NCBI GenBank assembly: GCA_028571685.1
Contig: CM053146.1
Location: forward strand, 25,331,431-25,395,430
Reading direction: 5' to 3'
Length of the DNA: 64,000 nucleotides
DNA from: Heterohyrax brucei
Taxonomy: Eukaryota > Chordata > Mammalia > Hyracoidea > Procaviidae
In this document: positions 1-10,020 of the stretch, piece after piece
Position numbering within the stretch: position 1 is the first letter of the stretch
How the letters are laid out: each line of letters begins with the position of its first letter
Translations under genes and position numbers: made by a program
Notes under the pieces: generated by a model
Told to the model about the DNA's origin: nothing
Seen by the model: the letters and a program-made list of their open reading frames with translations, nothing else
Databases searched by the model: none

Positions 1-689
1 CCTGTAATTGAGTCACCTCAGCTGTAAGCCACCCCAGCTGTCCCAGGCATATCCTCTCCAGGGTTAGGCATACTTCACTTGTTCTCTCACCAGGAGTTTT
101 GCATACTCGCAGGTGGTAGTCCATGGAGAGCGCTATGCCCCTGTTTTTGCATCCACATCCAGTTTTCTCCAGTGGCAAGGTGAATTCTCTAGGGGAGGCC
201 TCCTGCAGCACTGAGAGACATCTTGGCACAAACAGAACATGCTGATTGGTTGGGGACTTCTGTTAAGGTGTGAGCCCAGTCAACCAAGGTGTTTCCATTG
301 GCTAGCCTATGGTTGCAAAGAGAGAGAGGTTAGGGAAACCAGTAGAGGGAGATCTCTCCCATCTGGCAAGATACATGCTACTTGTCCTTCCTGGGACAAG
401 ATGGTAGCAGGCAAGGGGGCCTCTCATACCACACTTTAGTCCCTGTATCAGTAGGCAAGGTGGGCTCAATATGGACAAATAAGGGCCTTGTATGCATAGG
501 CCAAATTCGTAGTACAAATGCACCTTTGAGAATGGCAGATATGCCTGCAGGAAGGGATACTGTAAACTTCGGAGGCCACTCAGGATCCAAGTACAGACAT
601 TTAAACTTCTCTCTTCCCAAATTCTCCACAGGGACACTAAACCAATCCAAGTGAAGGGCTCTACTTTCATATTCCAAGGCCGTGTCTAT

Positions 690-1320
690 TCAACAGTCTC
701 TCCTCCATGTAGGACTATGGGAGCTTGGAGGAAAATGTTTCTCAGGGGGCTCTTGCCAGGCTTTAGAAATTATGGTGCTTTTACAGTCTGCAGCTATATA
801 GGTGCAACTGCATAGTGAGTGATCAAGTCCGCTGGAGCCGCTTGCTCTGGGCAGGAGCACTTGTTCAATGTTTGTAGCACCCACCAGTCTGGCTCTCCAG
901 TTTCTCAGAGTATTGTCTGACGCACTCACTTGGAGAGCTTGTTTCAATATACCATTATACCTCTCTATCATCCCTGCAGCCTGTGAATGATGAAAGATGT
1001 GGAACTTCCACTAGACTGATTACTCTTTGGCCCACTGCTGCACAAAGTGCCCAGTAAAATGATTTCCACTGTCTCATTCAATCAGCTGAGGGCACACATA
1101 GATGGCATTATGCCATTTCACAGCCTGCAGCACTGCCTTCTGGTCCACAGTGGCAGCTGCATGTCTACTGCTGTCTTTACTTATGTACTGCCCTCCAAAA
1201 ATGGCAGGGGTCCAATCACATCTACTTGCCAGTGGCCATAGCCCTCATAGAATCTGTCCAGGGGTGCTGGGCACCCTTAGAAGATACCCTTTAGAGCACA
1301 CTTGGCACGTGTGTGTTATT
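690..1320 (-). pseudogene. ERV-L-like integrase remnant
   Basis: The minus strand encodes broken integrase core sequence. Visible pieces are the stretch DSGNHFTGHFVQQWAKE (near 1050), just after a stop codon, and QAAGMIERYNGILKQAL (around 910-980), which carries the terminal glutamate of the D,D-35-E triad in the context typical of ERV-L integrases. Several in-frame stops separate the pieces. In a live element this enzyme inserts the viral DNA copy; here it is dead. The first catalytic Asp region is degraded. Confidence 0.7.
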
Positions 1321-1439
1321 TGCTGAAATTTTTTTTTGGTTACTGGTAAGCCTCAAGCTTTCACCGATATATTGCCCACATAGATTGTGGCTCAAAGTGT
1401 CTATAAAAGCAGCAAAAGCAGGTACCACTGCATGCATGG

Positions 1440-1857
1440 ATGACACCGTGCATGTCAGTTATTTAACTCATGGTAGTTGACCGTCATACACAAGGAGCCA
1501 CCAAGCTTCTTCACTGGCCACACTAGAGTGTTGAAGGGGCTTTGGGCAAACCTCACTATTTGTACTTCGTGCAGTTTTCAACAGGTTCCCTGATTTTCTT
1601 TTACCTCCTGGTAGACAGGAGGATATAGGAGCAGGCATTTCCACCAGAACCACTCAGGCTTGACCCCATACTACAGCTTTTATGTCCCTTAGCCTCAGTC
1701 TAAATTCTTTGACTGTTGCTTGCAATACCTGACCATACAGGACATGTATACCCAGAATGTATTCTGGCACTGGAGAAATATACACTGTGTGAACCCCATG
1801 AGTCAGATCTGACTCGACGGCACTTGGCTTGGCAAACCCTAGAGGACAGGAAGCCAA
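1440..1857 (-). pseudogene. ERV-L-like protease/RT linker and RT N-terminus remnant
   Basis: Two minus-strand open stretches (1654-1857 and 1468-1653) read as the protease-RT junction (PEYILGIHVLYGQ) followed by the very start of an RT fingers domain. The polymerase palm with its catalytic aspartates is absent: the sequence passes almost directly into integrase. A 36-bp SINE/RTE tail unit sits inside this region at 1798-1833 and is read through as foreign codons. Confidence 0.6.
1798..1833 (+). repeat. Short SINE/RTE tail unit (TTGGC-tailed)
   Basis: A 36-bp insertion carrying the near-palindrome GAGTCAGATCTGACTC and ending CGGCACTTGGCTTGGC. It interrupts the ERV-L pol remnant. Flanks share only about five bases (aaccc), so a target duplication is not convincing here. 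See the other members at 27194, 34744, 49964, 52387, 58669 and 60759. Confidence 0.65.
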
Positions 1858-1861
1858 TGGC

Positions 1862-2024
1862 CAGTGGTAGCTGGACTTCTCATATCAGAATAGTCTGGCC
1901 ACCATATTCATCTATCACTTGTAGGAGCCCAGAGAAATGCTCAGTGTTCCAGTGGATCAAGGAGCATTTGGCTCCAGTATCTACCAATGCCATCACACAT
2001 TGTACTTTTGAGGGGGACCAGTAA
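1862..2024 (-). pseudogene. ERV-L-like retroviral protease remnant
   Basis: The minus strand encodes MALVDTGAKCSLIHWN, the active-site loop of a retroviral aspartic protease; the catalytic Asp codon is near 1979-1981. The flap region follows (VIDEYGGQTILI) and then a stop. In an active virus the dimeric protease cleaves the gag-pol precursor. Confidence 0.7.
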
Positions 2025-2099
2025 ATGGCTAATTCTGCATAAGGAATCTAGCCACCAATGGGACCCTCACTCCCCACATAGGGATGTTGGCCTGAATCC

Positions 2100-3400
2100 T
2101 AGGTGTACTGCAAAGCAGCAGAGCCACCATGGTTACTGTGGTCCTCCAAATAATCTAGGAGCTATATGGCTTGTGCCTCTCCTTGCCCCACCTAATGAGA
2201 TCTTTTGCCCTTTTATCTTCAGCTTAAGGGTAGCATAACACTATTTAGGCTTTAATTACTGCCACAGCTCCAACAGTGCTGCATTGGGCTTCCCATCCAA
2301 CTTCTCTGGCTGATGCCTGCTGCCAGAAATTCAGACACCATATATGTCTAAGTTACCTTGAGGTGTCCCTTTACCTTCAAAGTCCTGTGTCCTGTGTCTA
2401 GTATCTGCAGGGCCTGCACCGTATGCTGTGGCTATGTCTGGGGCCATCATATGTCATCTGCAGTGACCCGGCTATTGGTGTGGAGGGCACCTGCAGGCCT
2501 GGTCTGGGCAGTATCCTCATCCTCAGTGCCAAGACTCTTTAGCTCCCTGACCTCTCTCTCATGCTCAATGGTGCCCAAAGTGTCATACTCAGAACAGTTC
2601 CCAAGGGAGTTTCCAAGGGCTTGGCAATGGCAGGGGTGGCTTTTCTGTGACACTCCCAGAGTGTGCCACCCTGGTTGGGTCACAGCAGTGCTTGGGGTAG
2701 GCAACTGGGGCACACCTACAACTTTTCTCTACAATGGGGCATGTGCCAGGGAGCACTAGTGGGAGCCTCTGAGCCTCCAGGAGCTGTCTACCATGTGCTG
2801 TGACAAATGGCTGCAGCTGCACCTGGGAATGCGGGCTGCTACCCCACCAAGTTGGCAGGGCTTTGAGCATTGCCAGACCACCACAGGTGTGGGGTTTTAA
2901 CCTTCATGGCTACCAAGGGGCAGACCCACAACTCCTCCACCTCAGGGACCCTTCCTGCTTGAGCAAGGAGTTTACTACGATAGGAGCAGAGTGGGGGTCA
3001 TGTTCTCATGGGACATGCTGGAGTGGCTGGGAGAAGACTGTATTTTCCAAAGCGAATGTGTGCTCCTGTTCCTGTTGCATCTACTCCTGGAGATTCTCCA
3101 CTTCAGTTAGCAGTGCTGTGCCACAACTTACACCTCCATCTCTCCTGTCACCATTTTCAAGAATGTAAGGAAGATCCAGCCTGCTACCTTGGTGCCAGCC
3201 CATGTCACCTTTTTCTCCAAAGTTACTCTCAAAGCATGCAGGGTTTTCTCTACACTAGCCAGCATCCCATCTACCTCTGGCCGGTTCTGGGGCAGGGACC
3301 ATGCTGCCAGGACTGTAGCCATGGGGAACTATATACTAGAGGGAGGCCAGCCCCCTAGTCCCCACTCCATTGCCATACCATCTTGTGCCAAATCCTGTGG
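2100..3400 (-). pseudogene. ERV gag-like region
   Basis: By position, between the LTR at 3412 and the protease at 2024, this should be gag. Minus-strand open stretches at 3128-3322 (alanine- and lysine-rich, helical-looking), 2589-2870 and 2447-2713 are consistent with a decayed gag, but I see no clear zinc knuckle or major homology region. The assignment rests on gene order rather than a motif. Confidence 0.4.
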
Positions 3401-3411
3401 ACTATGCCAGT

Positions 3412-3731
3412 TGTTGTAATGCGGGTACTCAAGGCCATAAATATTGATCTGTGATTTGTACAGACTAAGCAACAGAGGCACAGCAGGTGCAGTCATACCA
3501 ACTTTATTCAGCAATGATGCCAGGCAGATACAGCATTCAGTAGTTGCAATGACTTTTGGTGCAGTAGCCTTATATACAGTTTTACACAAATGTGTCTGGC
3601 AGCCAAATACATGAGCTCCAAGCCACATTCATTATAAACAAGTTATGTTATACTGGTGAATCACTCTCACCTGGAAGGCCTGTACCTGGCCAGAGGGCCT
3701 AAGCAAGACAACCTTCCATGCTGTCCCCACA
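3412..3731 (-). mobile_element. 5' LTR of the ERV-L-like provirus (antisense)
   Basis: Read on the minus strand it starts TGTGGGGACAGC (3731) and ends TACAACA (3412), giving TG...CA termini. It carries a TATA-like TATATAAGG near 3569-3576 and an AATAAA signal at 3503-3508 about 65 bp downstream, the spacing expected for U3 and R. Just inside (3411 leftward) lies ACTGGCATAGTCCACAGG, a candidate primer-binding site starting TGG, whose tRNA I cannot name. Confidence 0.65.
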
Positions 3732-3769
3732 ATCAATTTAGTCAGTTATAATACCTTGCTTTCATTTCT

Positions 3770-5930
3770 TATTTGATTATCTCCATCTGCTCTGTCTTTT
3801 TCTTTGTCCAGCCTAACAAACACTTTGTAAATTGTATTAATTTTTCCAAAGACCCAACTTGAGGTTTTCCTGTTTGTCTCTACTGTTTTGTTTTCTATTT
3901 CATTTCTTTGCTTGTCTTTATTATTTCTTTCTTTCTACTACCTTTAGGTTTAGTTTGTTGTTTCTAGTTATTTAGACTCTGTTTGATATTTTTCTTTTCT
4001 TATTAATATAGGTGATTATTGCTATAAATTTTCTTTGAGGACTGTCTTTGATGCATCACATAGTTTTGACATTAGGCATTTTCATTTGTCTCCAGATATA
4101 TACATGTGTGTGTATCTACATATATATACATATATATGTTCACTTTTGATTTATTGTTTGACTCAGTGGTTATATAACATTGCACTGTCTAATTTCTGTA
4201 AGTTTGATTTTTTATAGTTTTGCTTCTGCTGCTGATGTCTTATATTATTCCTTTGTATTCAGGGAGGATACTTTGTATTATTTCAGTCTTTTTAAATTCA
4301 TTGAGACTTGTCTTTTGGCCTAGCATATGGTCTGTCCTGTAAAATGATTCATTCACATAGGTGAAAAATGCATATTGTTGGTGGGTGGAGTATTCTATGT
4401 TTGCTCATTAGGTCTAACTGTAGTACAGTATTATTTTAGTTCTCTGCAGTCTTAGTGAAATTCTTTTACTGTCACTCCCTTCATATCAGTGTTTGTTTCA
4501 CATATTTTGAGGCATTGATGTTAAGAATATGTATACTTATAACTCTTAGATCTTCTTGATGAATTAGCCCTTTGAATATTATGTAGTGTGGTTTTGTATC
4601 TCTTAAAATAGGTTTTTATTTAAAGTCTTTTTTTTTTTTTTTCTTTTTTGGTTACTAGTTGCGTGGAGCATTCTTTTCCACCATTTTGTTTTTAGTCTCT
4701 GGTGTGTAATTTTGTCTTTTATAGGCAGCAAAAGGATGGATTTTTTTTTTTTTAAATCCATTCTGTCCTTCTCTGTCTTTTGAATGAGAAGTTTAGCTCA
4801 TTTAAAATTTGAGTTAACTACTGAAACAGAAATCATTTTGCTGGTTTATTTTTGTGTCTTACATCTTCTTTGTTCCATTATTCCCGTATTTCTGTTGTTT
4901 GTTGTATGCTTGGATGCTTTTTGGTGCTGGCCTTCTTGATTTTTAATGTCTTCCCTTCTGTGTATTTTTTCTAAGTTTTATTTTTAATGATTACCATAAA
5001 TATTACGTTGAACAACTTGGCAATTGAAGCAACTTCATCTTGCTGACAATATTTGACATGCAAACAACAAGTAACATACAACATTAATATACTAAACTCT
5101 ATTCCTGTTTCATTCCCCCCTCCCCCCTTTTGGGAGCTCTGGTATTCCCATGGTTAAGAACTTGGCTGTGAAACACAAAGATAGCAGTTCAAATTTACCA
5201 GTCATACCTTGGAAACCTTATGAGGAAGTTTTACTCTGCCCTTTAGGATCATGATAAATCAGAATTAACTTGACTGTGATTTTTTTCCCTTCTTTTTGTT
5301 TTTGAATTTCCAATTACATCATTTTATTTCCTATATCTGATAGGTTCAATTTGTAGTTATTTCTTATACACTTGCTGTTGTATTGCTTTTGGAACTTAAC
5401 TATTGAGTTTGTTCTCTGAAAATACCGTATTCTTGGTTCTTACGTTTGCCTTTATTGTGAATGTTTTTTGCTCTCTATTTCTTATCCTCTTTCCCATGTG
5501 CAGATTTGAGTATTGGTCTAAGTGTTCAGTCCATCTGCCTTAAGTAGTACTTACAGAGCAGGTCTGGCAATTACAAATGTCCAGGATTTCTGGGGAATGG
5601 GTAAAGCAGGATGAGGAATGTCTTGGTTTTTATTCTCATCGTTAAATGACAAGTAGAGAATTCTTGAGTGAAAATTTTTTTCATTTAATACTTTATATAT
5701 GACCCTCCATTATCTTCTGGCCTCCAAGGATCCTAAGGAGACATCCACTGTAATTCCTTTTTACTTTTATTATATTATTGATAAATATTAAGTTTTGGTC
5801 CACAAAAAAGCCTAGATTTTTTTTCTACCTAATCTACTTCCTAGTTGATTTACTCCAGTCCTTTAATTGTGCAGTACATTTTTCATCCTGTGAACTCAAG
5901 TTCTTACATTTATCTTTCTTCAATTTACTT
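3770..5930 (-). mobile_element. Old L1 (L1M-type), antisense, 3' portion
   Basis: T-rich plus strand typical of antisense L1 ORF2 (endonuclease side, about 3790-4960) and then ORF1-like sequence (about 5560-5760). It is much more diverged than L1-X and L1-Y, with no open frame left. A SINE is inserted at 5136-5283. The 5' continuation appears to be 19120-19720, on the far side of the L1-X/L1-Y nest. The 170 bases just left of 5930 are not clearly L1. Confidence 0.6.
5136..5283 (+). mobile_element. Afrotherian tRNA-derived SINE, sense
   Basis: It begins with the tRNA-like head (ctctggtattcccatggtta), contains a B-box-like agttcaaatttaccag, the 'cttggaaacc' body, the 'ttttactctgcc' segment and the 3' end resembling the RTE tail (agaattaacttgactgtgat). 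It is about 20% diverged from the common form judged from other copies here. Confidence 0.75.
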
Positions 5931-6126
5931 TTTGTTTATTAATTTTTTATTGTGATTAAGTGAAAGTGTACAATCAAAATTAATTTCCCATGCCTGCCAG
6001 TCTGCAGCTCCTTCCACTCTCCTTGCCCCATGACAGCACACTTCTGCTTTTCGTTCTAGACTTCTATCCTCTTAAGAAGCTCCTGTCCTCTCCTTTCTGA
6101 CCTCTCCCATCTAGAAAGAGACAAGT

Positions 6127-6198
6127 ATTGGACAGCATCCAATAAGAGGCTTATTGGACAGTATCCAGTAAGGGACTTATTGGACAGCATCCAATAAG
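6127..6198. repeat. Three tandem 26-bp units in the L1-X 3' UTR
   Basis: Units begin attggacagcatccaataag at 6127, 6153 and 6179, the third partial. Each unit carries a near inverted repeat around ttattgga/tccaataa. No equivalent array appears in the 3' UTRs at 9104, 24031 or 32400, so it arose within this copy or its immediate lineage. Confidence 0.85.
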
Positions 6199-6829
6199 TG
6201 CATGGAGCCACGAAGTATGCACACCATATGGTCACATTTGGGGCCCAAGTCCAGTCCATTTCTGTCTGAAGAGTTGACCTCAGTAGTGTTTTCTGGTCAG
6301 TGGTACAGAAGATCTAGAGGCCATGCTCCCAGGGGATTTCCCAGGCTGTTGGACCAGCAATTATATTCTTTTAGTAAAGTTCTTGAGCTGCACCCCTCTT
6401 TTGCTCATATTGCCACAGGGACTCAACATTGTGTGCCCCATCACAGATGTCTTTGGTGGTGGCTGGTCACCATCTGGTTCTTCTGTTCACATGTTGATGT
6501 AGTCTCCTATTCACACAGGTCTGTCTGTCTCCTGAGCTTTCTTTTCCTCATGTCTTTGTTGTTTTCAGTGATCATCTGTTCCCAATAAGTTGGGACCATT
6601 TGGTGCACTTCAGACGGAAGCTTGCTAGTTTTTAAGACTCTAGATGCCACTCACCAATATCGGGTGCAGAAGACTTCTCGATGTCCCCTGGAGGCATGGT
6701 CACCAGACCCCTGCCCCTGTTACTCTATCCTTACAATATTGGGTTGAGATCAGAAGAGCTTTCAGTTTATGGTGAAATCCAGTTAAGTTGATCTACTTTG
6801 TACTATGTACTGTCACCTAACCAAATTTC

Positions 6830-9087
6830 TATCAACTATCTAATGTATGACCAAACTTTCTCTGCCTTCCCATGCTTGTAGCCATCAAAAAGTCTTTTCT
6901 TCTGTACATAAGTCTGTTTTTAAGTCCTAATACCAAGGCTCTCACACAATGTTTGTCATTTTGCCACTGACAGATTTCACTCAGCATAATGTTTCCCAGT
7001 TGAAACCAGGTTATGAGATGCTTCCTAAAGTCATCATTGTTCTTTATCATTGTATAATATTTCATTGAGTATATATATCACAGTTTATTTATCCATTCAT
7101 CTGTTGATGGGCATCTAGGTTGATTCCATCTTTTTGGTATTGTGGACTGTGCTGCAACATTGGTGTGAATGTTTCGGTTCTTGTGACTGCCTTTGTTTCT
7201 GTAGGACGTATTCTGAACAGCGGGATTACTGGATCAAATGGTATGTACATTTACAGCTTTTTAAGGAAGCTCCAAATTGCTTTCCAAAGAGGCTGTACTA
7301 TTTGGCAATCCCACCAGCAATTTAGAAGTGTTCCTGTTTCTCCACAGCATCTCCAGTGTTTGTTGTTTTGTGTTTTTTGGAGTATGGTCATCCTTGTTGG
7401 AGGTAGATGGTATTTTATTGTAGTTTTGATTTGGATTTCTCTGATAGCTAACGATCATAAGCATTTCCTCATGTGTCTCTTGGCTGCCCTGATGTCCTCT
7501 TTGGTGTAGTGTCTGTTCGTTTCCTTTATCCATCGCGTAATGGGGTTATTCACTTTTTCTCATTGACATTTTGCAGTATGTTGTAGATCATGGAGATCAG
7601 ATGTGGGTCTGACTTGTAGTTGCCGAATCTTTTTTTCCCACTGCTTGATGGTCTTTTAAGTCTTTTGATAAAGTCTTTGGATGAGCAAAAGTGTATGATT
7701 ATCAGTAGTTCCAATTTATCTATTTTCTCTAGTGTTGATCTTGCTTTGTCAGTTTTTGAAGTCCAGGCTGTGTATTACAACTTCCATTGTTGACATTGTT
7801 TTTTTCTTGTGTGATCGTTATCATTTAGGTTTAATATTTAGGTATTTGACCCATTTTGAGTTAGTTTTTGTCTAAGATGTGAGATATGGGTCTTCTTTGA
7901 ACTTTTTGCAGATGGAGATACAATTTTGACAACACCATTTGTTAAAGAGACTGTTTTTACCCCAGTTTACAATCTTAGGGTCTTTGTCAAATATCAACTG
8001 CTCATAAGAGAATGGTGGCATCTCTGGGGTCTCAACTTTGTTCCATTGTTCTATATGTCTCATTTTGTACCAGTACCAGACTGTTTTGAGTACTGTGGCA
8101 GTATAATAGATTCTAAGGTTGTATAGTGTGAGGACTCCCACTGTGTTCATCTTCCTCAGTACTGCTTTACTTATTTGGAATTTATTCCCTTACCATACGA
8201 GGTTGGTGATTTTTTTTCCTCCATCTTGTTAAAAGCAGACAGTGGAATTTGTATTGTGATTCTGTTGTATATGTAGATTGCTTTGAGTAAAATAGATATT
8301 TTCACAGTGTTAATTCTTCCTATCCCTGAGCAGGGTAGGTTTCCACAGTTATGTAAGTCTTTTGGTTTCTTGCAGTAAAGTCTTGTAGTTTTCTCACTAT
8401 AAGTCTCTTATTTCTGTAGTTAGATTTATTCCTAGGCATTTTATCTTCTTGGGGGCTATAGTAAATGGTATAGATTTGGAGATTTCTTTTTTGATCATAT
8501 GTTTGTTGGTATAAAGGAATCCTACTGGTTTACTTATGTTTATCTTATGTCCCGATACTCTGCTGAACTCTTCTATTAGTTCTACTAGTTTACTTATGGA
8601 TTCCTTAGGATTCTCTGCATATACAATCATATCATCAGCAAATAGGAAGATTTTTTACTTCTTTGGTGATGCAGATGTCCTTTATTTCTTTGTCTTGTCT
8701 AATTCCTCTGCCCAAAACTTCTTGTACAATGATAAATAGAAGTGGAGAGAGTGGGCATCCTTATCTAGTTCCCATTCTCAAGAGGCATTCTTTCAATCTC
8801 CCTCCATTCAGGGTGATTTAGGCAAGTTGACTTTGCATAGATGCCCCTTATTGTGTTGAGGAATTTCCCCTCTATTCCTATTTTGCTGAGAGCTTTTAGT
8901 ATAAACAGGTTTGGGACTTTGTTGAATGCTTTTTCTCATCAACTGATAAAATCAGCTGATTCTTACCTTTTGTGCTATTCACGTGGTTTACCACTTTAAT
9001 TGTTTTTCTGATGTTGAACCAAACTTGCATCCCTGGTATGAGTCCAACTTGGTTGTTATGAATTATTTGTTTGATATATTTTTGAGT
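6830..9087 (-). pseudogene. L1-X ORF2 C-terminal half (RT palm to C-terminus)
   Basis: Broken pieces in order on the minus strand: RT region WFNIRKTIKVVNHVNS (about 8990-9060), the catalytic FADD box just upstream of 8630 ([12 protein letters not shown]), RT thumb at 8397-8630, and the C-terminal stretch [16 protein letters not shown] at 7872-8150. In a live L1, ORF2 nicks target DNA and reverse transcribes the L1 RNA. The catalytic box is intact but frames are broken by indels and stops. Confidence 0.8.
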
Positions 9088-9103
9088 TGTATTCATAGAT
9101 TTT
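9088..9103. repeat. Left target-site duplication of L1-Y
   Basis: tgtattcatagatttt here pairs with tgtattcgcaaagatttt at 15136-15153, differing by two substitutions and two single-base gaps. It abuts the A-tail (plus-strand T-run) of L1-Y. Confidence 0.7.
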
Positions 9104-10020
9104 TAATTTTTTTATTATGATTGAATGAAAATGTACATTCCTATATAAATTTTCATGCTCACCTATATGCAACTCCCAGTACTCTCCCTGCCCAGTGACA
9201 GCACACACTTCCTCTCTGCTCTGTACATGTCCTATCCTCCCAACAGTCTCCTATCCCCTCCTCTACACCCACTCCCCTTCTTCCAGCAAGAGGTCAGCAG
9301 GGTGACATCCTATAGATGCATAGAATCATAAAATTCCCACAAGATATGGCTACTCTGTATTGCCAAGTCCAATCGATTGCTGTCAGAAAAGTTGACTTCA
9401 TTATGATTTATGGCCATGGACAGCATCTGGGCAAGAGGCCATGCTCCCAGGGGAAATCTGAAGCCCCTGGACCGTCAATTGTGGTCATTTATTGGAGATC
9501 TCAGGGTATGCTCCTATTTATTCTCTTGCTGCTAGTGAGACTCAACTTTGTGAGCTCCATTGTGGCTATCACTGGTGGTGACCGGGCACCATCTGGTTCT
9601 TCTGGTCAAATGTAGACATCCACTCATGTGGGTCTCTCGGTATTCTGGGTTCTCTTTTCCCCATGTTGTTCTTGTCATCAGTGATCATCCATTGTTATTG
9701 AGTTGGCACCATTTGCTGTACTCTCGGATGGCAGCTTGGCTGCTTTTAAGATCCTAGACGCCACTCACTGATGAGGGGTGCAGAGAGTCCTCATTATCAA
9801 TATGATAGTTGTGCCAATTGGCCTCTGTTTCCCCTGAGAGCATGGTCCCTGGCCCCCCACCCCAGCTACTCTGTCCTTGCAATATTGGAGTTAAGATGGA
9901 AGGAGTCCTCAAATTGTGTTGAAGTCCAGTTATTATTGATCTTCTTTCTAATGTGTGCTGTCACCAATTTCACCCAACCCAAATTCTATTAACTATCTAA
10001 TCTAAACCCTCACCCCCTCC
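9104..10020 (-). other. L1-Y 3' UTR
   Basis: Shares the block beginning aaaatgtacattcctatata with 5936, 24060, 44750 and, inverted, 32700 and 49030. This marks the lineage-specific L1 3' end. The plus-strand open frames here (9316-9615, 9560-9757) are antisense and judged non-coding. Confidence 0.75.

Larger units (their letters stand above)
1..3411 (-). mobile_element. ERV-L-like provirus, internal region, 3' end outside window
   Basis: The minus strand reads, from right to left, an LTR, a gag-like region, an aspartic protease, the start of a reverse transcriptase and an integrase, which is the gene order of a class III (ERV-L type) endogenous retrovirus. All frames carry stops and shifts. 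The segment between the RT start (about 1440) and the integrase (about 1320) is far too short for a full RT and RNase H, so about 1.5 kb is missing. The opposite LTR would lie to the left of base 1. About 690 bases beyond the integrase are present, with open stretches at 302-677, but I could not recognise a dUTPase or envelope there. Confidence 0.75.
5936..9103 (-). mobile_element. L1-X, 3' half (3' UTR and ORF2 C-terminal half), antisense
   Basis: The 3' UTR (about 5936-6830) has the same core as copies at 9104, 24031 and 32400. ORF2 sequence then runs to 9087, ending in the RT domain at residues matching NTTQKYIKQIIHNNQ. The sequence immediately N-terminal to this is found not next door but at 15136, so L1-X is split by L1-Y. 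The left copy of the L1-Y target duplication is 9088-9103. Confidence 0.85.

Noticed and set aside
6202-6588. 128-codon plus-strand frame
   Set aside because: Lies within the L1-X 3' UTR in antisense; no domain and no conservation with the other 3' UTR copies.
7120-7509. 129-codon plus-strand frame with membrane-like segments
   Set aside because: Antisense to L1-X ORF2 C-terminal sequence; hydrophobicity comes from T-rich antisense L1.
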